NCBI RefSeq assembly: GCF_029623395.1
Contig: NZ_JAPYKK010000011.1
Location: 56,207-120,206, forward strand
DNA length: 64,000 nt
Source: Sphingomonas echinoides
Lineage (GTDB): Bacteria > Pseudomonadota > Alphaproteobacteria > Sphingomonadales > Sphingomonadaceae
Reading direction: 5' to 3'
The first letter of the stretch is position 1, and each line of letters starts with the position of its first letter. A program made the translations under genes and the position numbers. The notes beneath the pieces are model-generated. The model made no database searches and was not told the DNA's origin. It saw only the letters and a program-made list of their open reading frames with translations. Of the stretch, positions 33,301 to 41,501 are shown piece after piece.

Positions 33301-33602
33301 TCAACGACACCGAACGAATCGCGCTTGATCGCGATCGACCGCTCGAGCGATGCGCGAACGCCAGTCACGACGATATCGTCGCTTGGAGTCTGGTCCGGCA
33401 TCGCGTTGGTGGCGGTCGCGCCGGTCTCGATCTGCGGAGCGCCTGGCGACGTATCGGCTTGTGGGGTGCCCTGTTGGGCCTGAACCAGCGGTGTCGGACT
33501 TGGCGCTGCCTGCGCATTCGCGACGGCTGGCATCGTCAACCCAGCAACCAGCGCGAATAGTGACGTCGAGCGCGCGAACGCCGACGAAATAGATCCCCTC
33601 AT
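30330..33602 (-). CDS. TonB-dependent receptor, oligosaccharide type
   Basis: This outer-membrane receptor of about 1090 residues imports a bulky substrate using TonB energy. A signal peptide occupies residues 1-32; a Gln/Pro-rich linker with DDIVVTGVR (TonB-box region) is followed by the plug (AISAEDIGKFANTNLAESL, ITGVSIDRRNGEGSTVTVRG) and a 22-strand barrel ending in YRF. The plug start matches the Xanthomonas/Caulobacter subfamily linked to plant carbohydrates. The ATG at 33602 has a GGGAGG at proper distance; one at 33608 is too close. A palindrome at 33686 lies in the promoter. It leads the SapC-cupin-halogenase operon. Confidence 0.9.
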   Translation of the reverse strand: MRGSISSAFARSTSLFALVAGLTMPAVANAQAAPSPTPLVQAQQGTPQADTSPGAPQIETGATATNAMPDQTPSDDIVVTGVRASLERSIAIKRDSFGVVDAISAEDIGKFANTNLAESLQRITGVSIDRRNGEGSTVTVRGFGAQYNLVTLNGRQLATSNIVAVGGDQGGDGAGGFGRSFDFSNLASEGVKTLEVYKTGRAAIPSGGIGAAVNVVSRRPLDSRDTGLLGSLGVKGAYDNSSSDCFDCGARVTPEVSGTASWSDPNQRFGVSLFGSYQKRNFSFSSVAPDNWNIRSLTDFLNPGNGFVNGQTVINNRPTNGNVLVSVPNDSRYHFSEASRERINGSGVLQFRPTDTLTLTADGLYAQLRQSERRSTQSNWFNRPFGVVTFDDASNGIATTSFLSETINGVKDEAFEQAYRAQKNKLYDFGGNIEWKPTERFTLAIDGHIGRADSSPDNPNGQTSTTVAFNAPVVAAHSLTLGKDGFPQQTIAINDGSTSTTPTGQAFIKGNGNGVIDLGDLSSAVQRQFASNQTQRVKELRADAGWVLNDQLRVDAGVDYRTTDTRQTQYNTRQVLGDWGNSLPPDVARLAPGQVFQFCNVCKFEHNDGKPDANTLVAFRTQDATKLYNTLYDYYLGVTNDGVNHANNIDANDDNRVRENVWSGYVQGAWNGKLFDHNAQLVAGVRYENTKVRAVSLQPVPTAIVWTADNDFFVANTSDRQTLSSRGGYSNWLPSVDAKFEVIRNLFARASYSKTISRAGYGDLFASTNVGSPGRPTAIGGIATGTAHNTDLDPLSSDNIDVSFEWYPRKDVFLSAGFFNKQVHNFIGQTVVNRNLFGLRDPTSGTAGTRSGTARQQLAGTFNADITDVNLFTYTALLQQNAGNVATTNAQFAANYNTQSRALNQGFVDQVLGQYDVTANGQDPLFNFAVNTPINNQDAHIYGFELAGQYFLGNTGFGVAASYTLVRGNIGIDVAADPSVNTFALVGLSDTANATLIYDKRGISARLSYNWRDKFLSGINRGGDRNPVFTAPYGQLDLSVNFDLTPRLALGFEAINLTEEGVRSYGRDESNIWYLAEGSARYLVGARYRF

Positions 33603-33685
33603 ACTCATCCTCCCTGACCGGCATGTCCCTGCCGGTGTATGAACCTGGCGGTGTAACCCCGCGTAATTCCACCGTGCTTTCGCCC

Positions 33686-33697
33686 GACATCGATGTC
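33686..33697. promoter_or_regulatory. Palindromic operator site 1 (LacI type, predicted)
   Basis: GACATCGATGTC is a perfect 12-bp palindrome about 85 bases upstream of the TBDR start. On the minus strand the wider site is ATTGACATCGATGTCGGG, nearly the same as site 2 at 34306. A central CG palindrome is typical of LacI-family sites; the likely protein is the LacI regulator at 35623. Confidence 0.7.
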
Positions 33698-33739
33698 AAT
33701 CGGTCCGCAACATCGCCGTCCGTGTCGTGCGTATTTGTT

Positions 33740-34269
33740 TCAAGGTGTGTCAAAAGCAGCACGGACCGACGCCCGGCGTTGTTCAGTCAGCCTGACCGTG
33801 CCTACTGCGATCGCCGTCTGGGCATCCGTCGCGAGCTTGACGGCATAGGTGCCGCCTTGAGACGCCAGCCAGCGGCTTCCCATTGTGGCAATGCGCGTCG
33901 AGCGGCAGTGATCGTCAACGTCGGTATGCCCAGACGAGGGACGCCGGGCTCGTAACCAACGGGCGGAAACATATCAGGCGTTAGGTTGTTCGCCATCGGG
34001 GGAAATATGCCGTGAACGTATTTCAGCCTTTCGGCCTTGGTCGTCGCCTTTACGAGTACGTCGGCCCGGTCCGCCGCGGTAATTGTGGTGTCGCGCCAGG
34101 TCTCAAACCTCCGCGCATCCGTTCCGCCGGCTGTCTCTGATGCCGACGGCTGTGCAGGCCCCTTCCCCGGCAGCGTTTGCGTCAAGAGCACCATCTGCGT
34201 GAAGCTCAACAGCGCGCAGGCGGTCCGCGAGGATCGCGTACTCCTCGTAGAAGTCTTCCCATGCCGCAT
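33740..34269 (-). pseudogene. GH3 beta-glucosidase with internal deletion
   Basis: The first part has an export-like N-terminus and then a GH3 start: AADRADVLVKATTKAERLKY, VHGIFPP and PPVGYEPGVPRLGIPTLTIT. It then jumps directly to a fibronectin-III-like GH3 tail, first as RALPQWEAAGWRL and then in another frame as GGTYAVKLATDAQTAIAVGT, ending at a stop at 33740. Roughly 600 residues with the catalytic Asp are missing. An internal deletion plus one frameshift explains both. The remnant has the same direction as the TBDR operon and lies between two operator sites, suggesting that an ancestral beta-glucosidase once headed the locus. Extent of the 5' end is approximate. Confidence 0.72.
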
Positions 34270-34305
34270 CTTCCCGAGCGGCTTGGCGGCGTGATCACTC
34301 CCTCC

Positions 34306-34317
34306 GACATCGATATC
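34306..34317. promoter_or_regulatory. Palindromic operator site 2 (LacI type, predicted)
   Basis: GACATCGATATC (one mismatch from a perfect palindrome) lies about 63 bases upstream of the MFS start and 37 bases from the remnant GH3 start. The minus-strand context ATTGATATCGATGTCGGA matches site 1 in 16 of 18 bases. Control of the MFS-lacI operon is inferred. Confidence 0.68.
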
Positions 34318-34379
34318 AATGTGTCGTGCGATGCCATTGTCGTACGTTGCGCGGCATCGGCGCCTTGATAGGATGAGGC

Positions 34380-35618
34380 GTGACCAACAGCACAACCCTT
34401 GCGCCCGAGACCAGCGAACACCGCGCGACTCTGCTGTTTCGGCTTTGTATCGGCGTGTATTTTCTGGGAGGCTTCCTCAACTCGCTGGTCGGACTGCTTG
34501 TACCCCGGTTACGGATGATCGAAGGACTGACTCATACGCGTGCACTGCTGGTGCAGTTCGCGTTCCATTCTAGCTATCTCCTCTTCGCCTTACCGATCAC
34601 CGCGCTGGTGGTTAAGTTTGGCTACATGCGAAGCATCGCGGCGGGGCTGGTTGTCATTGCGCTCGGTTGCGGCCTGCTGGCCGCCTCGCTTGGGTCGTTC
34701 GGATATATGGTGGTCCTACTCGCACTCTTAGCGCTCGCCAGCGGAGTCACCTTCCTGCAGATCGCCGCCAACATCGTCGTCCCGGTGGTCGAACCAACAC
34801 GCCGCGCCGTTTCGCGACTGACCTTCCTGCAAGGCTTCAACTCGCTCGGCACCGTGCTTGCGTCGTTGGCAGGATCCACACTGCTGCTCGGGACTGGTCG
34901 GCCACGAACCGGTGACCTGACAAATCATGTACGGGTCGTTTTCCCGTTCCTTGCCGTTGCGCTGGTCGCATCTGCGCTTGCATCAGCCTTCATCTACCGA
35001 CGCGATTTGCTGCTCGCGTCCTCGACGCCGCGCCATGTGCCGCTCTCGGGCATTGTCGGCGTGCTGTTGAACCGGCGGCTGCTGGCGGGTGCAGGCGCGA
35101 TGTTCGCCTATGTCGGCGCCGAAGTCACGATCGGCACACTCCTCGTAGAGTATTTGGCGATGCCCGAAACTCTGGGCATCTCTCCGGTGGCGGCAGGGCA
35201 ACTCGTAGGTCTGTACTGGGCTGGTGCGCTGGCCGGGCGACTGGTAGGCGCCCGCTACCTCGCTCGGTATAGCGCACCGACGATGCTGCTCGGCTGCGCG
35301 ATCACCGCCATTGCGCTCGTGGGGATGGCAATCGGGTTGCAAGGTCCGGTGGCGGCTTCGGCATTACTTGCGGTCGGGCTGTGCAATGCGATCATGTATC
35401 CGACGATCTTCGCGCTTGCGCTGCCTGACGATCATTCCACCGCGACCTATGCCTCAATGTTGTTGTGCATGGTTGTCGTGGGCGGCGCCATCATCCCGTT
35501 GCTGACCGGCGTTGTTGCGGACATGGTCGGGTTGAAGATTGCGTTCGGTCTTCCAGGCGCCTGCTACATCGTCATCGCAGGGTTCGCATGGTGGCGGCAT
35601 CGGACATGGACTTTATAG
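34380..35618 (+). CDS. MFS sugar transporter, FucP-like
   Basis: This 412-residue inner-membrane permease has twelve hydrophobic segments. An early GVYFLGGFLNSLVGLLVPRL and VEPTRRAVSRLTFLQGFNSLG match the FucP/glucose-galactose subgroup, where a substrate-binding region follows the second helix. It uses a GTG start with a GGATGAGG site. It is followed 4 bp later by the LacI-family gene, so they form one operon. The transported sugar is not known; an L-fucose, galactose or glucose class molecule is likely for the family. Confidence 0.85.
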   Translation: MTNSTTLAPETSEHRATLLFRLCIGVYFLGGFLNSLVGLLVPRLRMIEGLTHTRALLVQFAFHSSYLLFALPITALVVKFGYMRSIAAGLVVIALGCGLLAASLGSFGYMVVLLALLALASGVTFLQIAANIVVPVVEPTRRAVSRLTFLQGFNSLGTVLASLAGSTLLLGTGRPRTGDLTNHVRVVFPFLAVALVASALASAFIYRRDLLLASSTPRHVPLSGIVGVLLNRRLLAGAGAMFAYVGAEVTIGTLLVEYLAMPETLGISPVAAGQLVGLYWAGALAGRLVGARYLARYSAPTMLLGCAITAIALVGMAIGLQGPVAASALLAVGLCNAIMYPTIFALALPDDHSTATYASMLLCMVVVGGAIIPLLTGVVADMVGLKIAFGLPGACYIVIAGFAWWRHRTWTL

Positions 35619-35622
35619 CGGG

Positions 35623-36642
35623 ATGATGCCGCCGGTAACCATCAAGGATGTCGCTCGCGCCGCAGGTGTGTCGCCAAAGACCGTTTCGCGGGTAATGAAT
35701 GCAGAGGCGCATGTCAGGCCAGCGGTACGGGATCACGTCCTACGGGTCGTCGCCGAACTGGACTACCGCCCGAACGCCTACGCCCGCAGCCTGTCGAGTT
35801 CTAGATCCTACCTCATTGGGCTGTTTTTTGACGATCCGGCATCGGGATACGCCGCAGACGTCCAGCTTGGAGCGATGGTCCGCTGCCGTCATCACGGCTA
35901 CCATCTTGTTGTCGAACGAGTTGACCGCGGCGCATCCGGGGCGCTCGACCAGGTGTCGAAAACGGTGCAGGCCTTGCAGCTCGCAGGGGTTATTCTCACC
36001 CCGCCAATCTGCGATTGGCCCGATCTCGCCGACCTGCTTGATCACCGCGGCATCCCGGTCGTGAAATTGAATTCGTCGCCAAACGATTCATCTGCCGCGG
36101 TGATTTACATCGACGACTATCAAGCCGCCCGCGATATGACTGATCATCTTATCGCGTTGGGACACCGCGACATTGCTTTCGTTCAAGGGATTGTTTCGCA
36201 CGATGCGGCCGGCAAGAGGCTGGCTGGGTTCAGCGACGCGATGCGTTGCGCAGGGATTGGCATCCGAGATGCCTGGATCCGGGGCGGTGACTTCAGCTTC
36301 CGATCCGGCATGGCGGCCGGAGACGCAATTCTGTCGACAGACGACCGTCCCAGCGCTGTGTTTGCCGCCAACGACGAGATGGCTTTGGGAGTTTTGGTCA
36401 GCGCCGCACGTAGGAATATTGCCGTACCTGGGGCCCTGTCCGTCGTCGGCTTCGACGATGCACCCATATCTCGCATGGCGTGGCCTCAGCTGACGACCAT
36501 TCACCAACCCAATGGCGTTCTCGCCAGTGTCGCCATCGATATCCTGGCCGATCCGTCGTACCAACAGGCTTGCGACCGACCCGCGCGATCGGTTCAGGTG
36601 CCGTATACTTTTATCGAACGTTCAAGTTCGGGCCCGGCTTGA
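35623..36642 (+). CDS. LacI-family transcriptional regulator
   Basis: This 339-residue regulator starts at one of two adjacent ATGs (35623 or 35626), which both follow the MFS stop closely. The N-terminal HTH is TIKDVARAAGVSPKTVSRVM with a hinge after LDYRPNAYARSLSS. A periplasmic-binding-like sugar-sensing domain fills the rest (IGLFFDDPASGYAADVQ, FVQGIVSHDAAGKRLAG, VFAANDEMALGVL, VVGFDDAPISRMAWPQLTTI). The two palindromic sites in the 33.6-34.4 kb region are its probable operators, so it should repress both the TBDR operon and its own transcript, until a sugar is bound. Confidence 0.92.
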   Translation: MMPPVTIKDVARAAGVSPKTVSRVMNAEAHVRPAVRDHVLRVVAELDYRPNAYARSLSSSRSYLIGLFFDDPASGYAADVQLGAMVRCRHHGYHLVVERVDRGASGALDQVSKTVQALQLAGVILTPPICDWPDLADLLDHRGIPVVKLNSSPNDSSAAVIYIDDYQAARDMTDHLIALGHRDIAFVQGIVSHDAAGKRLAGFSDAMRCAGIGIRDAWIRGGDFSFRSGMAAGDAILSTDDRPSAVFAANDEMALGVLVSAARRNIAVPGALSVVGFDDAPISRMAWPQLTTIHQPNGVLASVAIDILADPSYQQACDRPARSVQVPYTFIERSSSGPA

Positions 36643-36960
36643 CGTGCAAATGCCGTTATCTCACCGCTCGATAACGGGCGGCATGGAGCGGGCGACGGCG
36701 AGGAAACAGTGACCGGCTGTTCAAGCTTTCGCACCGCACTCCGTAACGGCGCCGCCACCTCACTTTGTAACCGTTCGGCGATGCTGCTTGCCGCATCGCG
36801 TTCCAAACTTTTGCGGCTCGTGCGATGCAGATCAGAGCGAGTTTGTTGGCCTACTGATTGGTCGAGTAATTCCGTTCAATCATCGCTCAATTGCGGCACG
36901 CACCTCCGTGCGTGCCGCAACCAATGATGGAGAGAGGGTATGAACGCTCTGAGAGCTATA
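36643..36960. other. Intergenic region with terminator-like hairpin
   Basis: No gene is supported in these 318 bases. A perfect 13-bp stem, TTGCGGCACGCAC with GTGCGTGCCGCAA, around a CTCC loop lies at 36891-36920 just after the stop of the minus-strand TBDR, and probably ends transcription of both convergent units. No T-run accompanies it. Confidence 0.6.
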
Positions 36961-39900
36961 TCAGAACCGCACAGTCGCACCGACCGACAAGTTGCGGCCC
37001 AATGAGTCATACCGCTGCGGAATGGTGTTGGTTCGCGCAAGGGCGACGTTGTACGAGTCCGGAACGATCGGCGCGCTCCGATCCAGCAGATTGTTCGCAA
37101 TCAACCGCAGCGAGAACGCCTTGTTGACCGCAAAGTTGAGCGCCAGATCGAAATAGTTCTGAGGGGCGACCCGGAAATACCCCGTCCGCGCGCGCTCCGG
37201 CGTGCCGCCGATCGCGGGATCGTCCGAATTGTCGGCATTGGTCAGCGAACCGACATAACGCCAGTTAGCCGAGGCGCTGAACACCTTGCTCATCGTGGTG
37301 TAGGTTGCGCGCAGGCCGTGCGACCACTTCGGGATCAACTGGCCGCAACCATTGCCATAATAGCCCGCACAATTGCGCGACGGCTGCACCGGTGAATCCT
37401 GGCCACCCGCGAAGGTCGTCAGCGAGCCGTTGAAGTTCCAGTCGATCTTGCCGAGCTTGTCGAGGTTGAGCGTGTATTGCGTCTGGAAATCATAGCCGCG
37501 CGCGATCGACGTGTAGAAGTTGGTCGTTCCCTGGCGAATGAAGCCCGTGGTCGGGTTGCTCGCTGCCGACGAATAGAGCGTACCCGTGCCCGGGTTGCGC
37601 ACGATACCCTGACAGAAGAACGCATCGCCGTTCGAACGCTGGCATCCATCGGTGTAATAGCTGTAGTCGTTATACCCGAGCGAGTTATTGATCTTGATCC
37701 GATAGCGATCGACCGAGAAGAACAGCCCCGGCACGAAGCGCGGCTTGATGATCAGGCCGTAGGTCTGGGTGTAGGCGGTCTCGGGATCGGCGGTGAACCC
37801 GCCCGAGCGCACGGTGCACCCGGTTGCGCCGGTCGACGCATCCCCCGGACAGAGCAGCGTCGGGCTGCCGTACAGCGCGTCCGACAGACCCGTCGCGCGG
37901 CAGACGTCGCGCGATGCGATCGGCGACCCGTATGTCACGCCGCCATTGGAGTTGCTGGTGACGGTCGGTGCGCAGAAATCGTTGAACGTGCCCGATCCGC
38001 CGCGCGCGAACTCGACGTTGGTCGCCTGGCGAATTTCCACCACCGTCGGCGCGCGCTGTGCCTTGTTGAACGAGGCGCGGAACGTCAGGTCGCGAACCGG
38101 GGCGTAGATGCCCTCGACCTTCCAGGTGTTGAAGGTGCTGGGATTGCTGCTGTACTTCGACAGGCGATAGCCGCCGTTGACCTGCAGTTGCTCGACGAAC
38201 GGCTTGTGCTGAACCAGCGGTGCCTGGACTTCGATATTGCCTTCCCAGACATCCTGGCTGAGGAAACTGTCGGTCCCGCCGAGGCGGGCGCGATACGCGC
38301 TGTCCGCCCGCGATTTGAGCGTATCCTTGCGATATTCCGCGCCCAATGCGACCGCCACACCCTGTTCGGCGAACGGCGACGTGATGCCGTACTTCCCGAG
38401 GTCGCCGGTCACGTTGGCCTGAACGTCGTACAGCGTGCCGACGGTTACCGACGTGCCCTGATTATAAAGATAGTCGATCAGCGCCGGATCGCTGTTGCCC
38501 GCGCTGAAGGCGTCGAAGGGAACGCACGCCGCGTCGGCCGTCGCCGCGCAGGTCGGTGCAGCGCGGGTTCCGCCGACGTTGATCGCATTCTGCAACCGCG
38601 TCGGGTCGACGAAGCTCGGCGAGTAATCCTGATGGTTGCGGGCGTAGACGCCGCCGACGTCATACGTCCACGCATCGCCGACTTTGCCGCGCACGCCGCC
38701 GGTGAGGCGGAGGCCGGTGTTCAGATACGCGTCGGGCTGGTCATTGCCTTCGCCCAGGCGGTAGCGAAGATCGATCGGTGCAGTCGCCGCGGTTCCGGCG
38801 GCAGCACCGCAGATCGCGGTGGACTGGCTGGCCGACAGGAACGGGTTGTTGCAATTCACTTGGACGTTGCCGCCAGCGATCGCCGGGTAATTGTTGTAAG
38901 ACTTGTCGCGGAACCAGATGCCCGATGCGTAGAGTTCGGCGTTGGGCGAGATGTCGAGGCTGGCGAAACCACCAGCGTTCACGCGCTCGGAGGGGCGCTG
39001 GTAGGCATAGTTGCTGAAATAGTTCGACGCGTTCCCCGCTCCCGGCCCGAACGGAACGAAGGTCCGCGAGCCGTTGGGGTTGTTCACATATTGGGCGTTG
39101 GCGTTGGCGCCGCTAAGCGGCGTTATCAGGCCGCTGGTCGAGCTGCTTGGCGTCAGCCCGCACGACAAGGGCGCGTTCAGGCTCGTTTGTGTCAGATAAC
39201 AACCCGAGTTCGAACGATCGGACAGCAGAATCGCGTCGGTGTGTTTGTAATTGACGAACCCGTTGAGCCGCAGCGCGCCGTCGAAGAACTTCTTGCCCGC
39301 GGTAAGCGTCACGTCGGCACGGCCACCGTCGTTGCTCAGACCCTGCTTGCTGCTGAAACCGGCGCCGCGCGCCAGCGACGACACCACCGTGTCCTTGTTG
39401 TTGTGGTTGTAGAAATTGTAATTGCCGTCGAGCTGGATCCCTTCAAAATCCTTCTTGAGGACGAAGTTGACGACACCCGCGACTGCATCGGAACCGTAAA
39501 CCGACGAGGCACCACCGGTCAGCACGTCGACTCGCTCAAGCAGCGACGGCGGGATGATCCCGACGTCTTGGCCGTTCTGGGTACCGATCCGCTTGCCGTC
39601 GATCAGCACCAGCGTGCGTTCGAACCCGAGGCTGCGCAGCTTGATCCGCTGGCGACCATCCGAATCGTTATAGGTCTGCTGGCTGTCCGGCGCGACTTGC
39701 GGCAGCCGGTTGAGCACGTCCTCGACGTTGATCGCCGCCTGCGCCTTGATGTCCTGCGCGGTCACCGACGTGATGGGCGCGGCGGAGGTCGTGTTCGGAC
39801 GTTGAATGCGCGATCCCGTCACCACGATCGCTGCATCCGCTTGCGGATCGGGTTCTGCTGCTACGACCGCCGTTGCGGCGTCTGCCTCAGTCTTTGCCTG

Positions 39901-39990
39901 TTCGGGCGTTTCTTGAGCGACCACAGGTGCTGCATGCAGGAGAAAAACAGCGGCCAATACGGCCTGCGACGCAACGTTTCGTACAATCAT
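36961..39990 (-). CDS. TonB-dependent receptor (second)
   Basis: This receptor has 1009 residues. It has a signal peptide (VASQAVLAAVFLLHAAPVVAQ), DAAIVVTGSRI (TonB box), a plug with EDVLNRLPQVAPDSQQTYN, GFERTLVLIDGKR, SVYGSDAVAGVVNFVLKKDF, and a barrel that ends in SVGATVRF. It belongs to a different subfamily from the 30-33 kb receptor and has no SapC or halogenase partner. The start at 39990 is chosen from an AGG site and signal-peptide position. The substrate is unknown; its place next to esterase and glycosidase genes suggests a carbohydrate or a plant aromatic. A terminator-like hairpin follows it. Confidence 0.88.
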   Translation of the reverse strand: MIVRNVASQAVLAAVFLLHAAPVVAQETPEQAKTEADAATAVVAAEPDPQADAAIVVTGSRIQRPNTTSAAPITSVTAQDIKAQAAINVEDVLNRLPQVAPDSQQTYNDSDGRQRIKLRSLGFERTLVLIDGKRIGTQNGQDVGIIPPSLLERVDVLTGGASSVYGSDAVAGVVNFVLKKDFEGIQLDGNYNFYNHNNKDTVVSSLARGAGFSSKQGLSNDGGRADVTLTAGKKFFDGALRLNGFVNYKHTDAILLSDRSNSGCYLTQTSLNAPLSCGLTPSSSTSGLITPLSGANANAQYVNNPNGSRTFVPFGPGAGNASNYFSNYAYQRPSERVNAGGFASLDISPNAELYASGIWFRDKSYNNYPAIAGGNVQVNCNNPFLSASQSTAICGAAAGTAATAPIDLRYRLGEGNDQPDAYLNTGLRLTGGVRGKVGDAWTYDVGGVYARNHQDYSPSFVDPTRLQNAINVGGTRAAPTCAATADAACVPFDAFSAGNSDPALIDYLYNQGTSVTVGTLYDVQANVTGDLGKYGITSPFAEQGVAVALGAEYRKDTLKSRADSAYRARLGGTDSFLSQDVWEGNIEVQAPLVQHKPFVEQLQVNGGYRLSKYSSNPSTFNTWKVEGIYAPVRDLTFRASFNKAQRAPTVVEIRQATNVEFARGGSGTFNDFCAPTVTSNSNGGVTYGSPIASRDVCRATGLSDALYGSPTLLCPGDASTGATGCTVRSGGFTADPETAYTQTYGLIIKPRFVPGLFFSVDRYRIKINNSLGYNDYSYYTDGCQRSNGDAFFCQGIVRNPGTGTLYSSAASNPTTGFIRQGTTNFYTSIARGYDFQTQYTLNLDKLGKIDWNFNGSLTTFAGGQDSPVQPSRNCAGYYGNGCGQLIPKWSHGLRATYTTMSKVFSASANWRYVGSLTNADNSDDPAIGGTPERARTGYFRVAPQNYFDLALNFAVNKAFSLRLIANNLLDRSAPIVPDSYNVALARTNTIPQRYDSLGRNLSVGATVRF

Positions 39991-40541
39991 AGCAACCTCA
40001 TCCAGACGGCGTGCAATCACGCTCTGCAACTGGTGGGTCTGGTATCATCAAAATCGCAGAATACAAATACCAAAGCATAACCAAAGGCTTTAGAGGTTTC
40101 ATACCCTGTACCAAGCGGAGGTGTGCGGGATCGAGATGCGCGTGCTGATGCTCGCGAGGCCGATTCCGGCACGAATGATGGCGGGCGTTGTCGCCACCGC
40201 AGCTCTCCTGAGCAGCGCCCGGCTTTTCTTCCAACGTAAGGATCCGTTTGCGACGTTCATTCGGCCGCCCTTACTCTCGCAGCAGCAGAAGGTTCGACCG
40301 GCATCATTCCGCAAAGCGTTGGGTAATGGCGCTTCACCTTCTAGTCCCGTCAGCCCCCTTGCCGGTGCGGCCGAACGCTGTCAGCCGCAGGAATGAGGAT
40401 GCCTTCTCCTGACGGGCGCGAGGCGATAGCATATCCGAACCAACTCGCGCTTCGTACGCCTCAGGTCGTGACCCTTCCCTCCTCTATCCCTATCAAGTCC
40501 AAGTGCTTGCAGACCGGGATCTACGCATGCATGAGGAATTG
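39991..40541. other. Intergenic region, no gene supported
   Basis: About 550 bases divergently upstream of the TBDR and the DUF2721-like gene. A plus-strand frame at 40121-40396 (91 codons) shows one hydrophobic stretch followed by low-complexity sequence without a known domain. AT-rich sequence at about 40040-40085 probably holds the TBDR promoter. Confidence 0.45.
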
Positions 40542-41126
40542 ATGTTCGGAACTGATGATCTCTCCGGCGCGGCGCATGTCGTTCAACTCGCGCTGACGCC
40601 GATCTTCCTGCTCACGGGCCTCGCCTCGCTGCTCAACGTGTTCACGACCAGATTGGGTCGCATTGCCGACCGCGTCGATCGACTTGCAAGCGATCCTTCA
40701 GGTCATCCCCGGCAGTTGGCCCGTCTTCGTCTGCGGTCGCTTGCGCTCGACGTGGCTGTCCTACTGGCGACCCTTGCGGGAGCGCTGACTTGCTGCGCTG
40801 CGCTGACCCTCTTTCTCGGTGCGCTGCGCAACGCTGGAACGGGCTATATCCTCTTCGCCTTCTTTGGATCAGCCCTCGTCTTTGCAGTGGCAGCATTGGG
40901 AGCATTTGGGTTCGAGACCATCTTGTCCGGCCGTTCGGTCAGAGAACAGGCGCAACCCGAGGGTGATAGACAGGAGCATTGTCAGCCGGACCGGCATAGC
41001 GCCCCGGCGCAGCGTACCGGCATTCGGACGTACGGTACCATTCGCCCTGACCAATCAGGCAGTCCTAAAGGCGAACCCGACCCACCGACGTTCGGGGTCA
41101 GCAATCTGCCGATGCCAGGAGCATAA
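40542..41126 (+). CDS. DUF2721-like membrane protein
   Basis: This 194-residue protein has an N-terminal amphipathic/membrane segment (VVQLALTPIFLLTGLASLLNVF) and a RLGRIADRVDRL motif. Two more membrane helices follow (ALDVAVLLATLAGALTCCAAL and ILFAFFGSALVFAVAALGAF). This matches the DUF2721 family of bacterial inner-membrane proteins of unknown function. The last 50 residues are Pro/Arg-rich and unlike the family, so a frameshift near 40940 may have replaced the native tail. The start with GAGGAA just upstream was preferred to a GTG at 40503. Confidence 0.68.
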   Translation: MFGTDDLSGAAHVVQLALTPIFLLTGLASLLNVFTTRLGRIADRVDRLASDPSGHPRQLARLRLRSLALDVAVLLATLAGALTCCAALTLFLGALRNAGTGYILFAFFGSALVFAVAALGAFGFETILSGRSVREQAQPEGDRQEHCQPDRHSAPAQRTGIRTYGTIRPDQSGSPKGEPDPPTFGVSNLPMPGA

Positions 41127-41501
41127 ACGAAAGGCGGCAGAACAACGGCACCGGGCAACAACCCGCGGACGGAACGGTCGAATTCTTTGAAGATACCCTT
41201 CGCTTCATCTCGCCAGAATCTATCGGGCGAGTTCCGCCCTATGGCGTGCATGCGCTGCAAGTTCTCCAGCGCGTGCTGACCAACTGAACTCAAGCATTGC
41301 ACCCGGCGATCGACCCTCGCTTAGTGAGTGGCAGGCAAGCGCAAACGCTACCGGTCAAACACCGCCTGTTCTTCGAACGCAATGCCGCGGGTACGTGCCG
41401 GTCCAAAAGCGCGGCAAACTTCCGAAGAGGGAATGTCCGTTCAGAAAGCTAATACTTCGTACGGTTTCGGCTCCGGGTTCACGCAGAAGCGACCATCGGC
41501 A
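41127..41501. other. Intergenic region, no gene supported
   Basis: About 375 bases between the DUF2721-like gene and the minus-strand esterase. The open frames here are short or antisense to the esterase, and I see no hairpin or repeat. Confidence 0.45.

Noticed and set aside
37477..40080. An 867-codon open frame on the plus strand opposite the second TonB-dependent receptor
   Set aside because: It is the antisense shadow of the receptor in GC-rich DNA; its product is arginine-rich with no known motif.
40121..40396. 91-codon frame between the TBDR and the DUF2721-like gene
   Set aside because: It has no ribosome site or known domain, and low-complexity sequence; could be transposase debris but I cannot show it.
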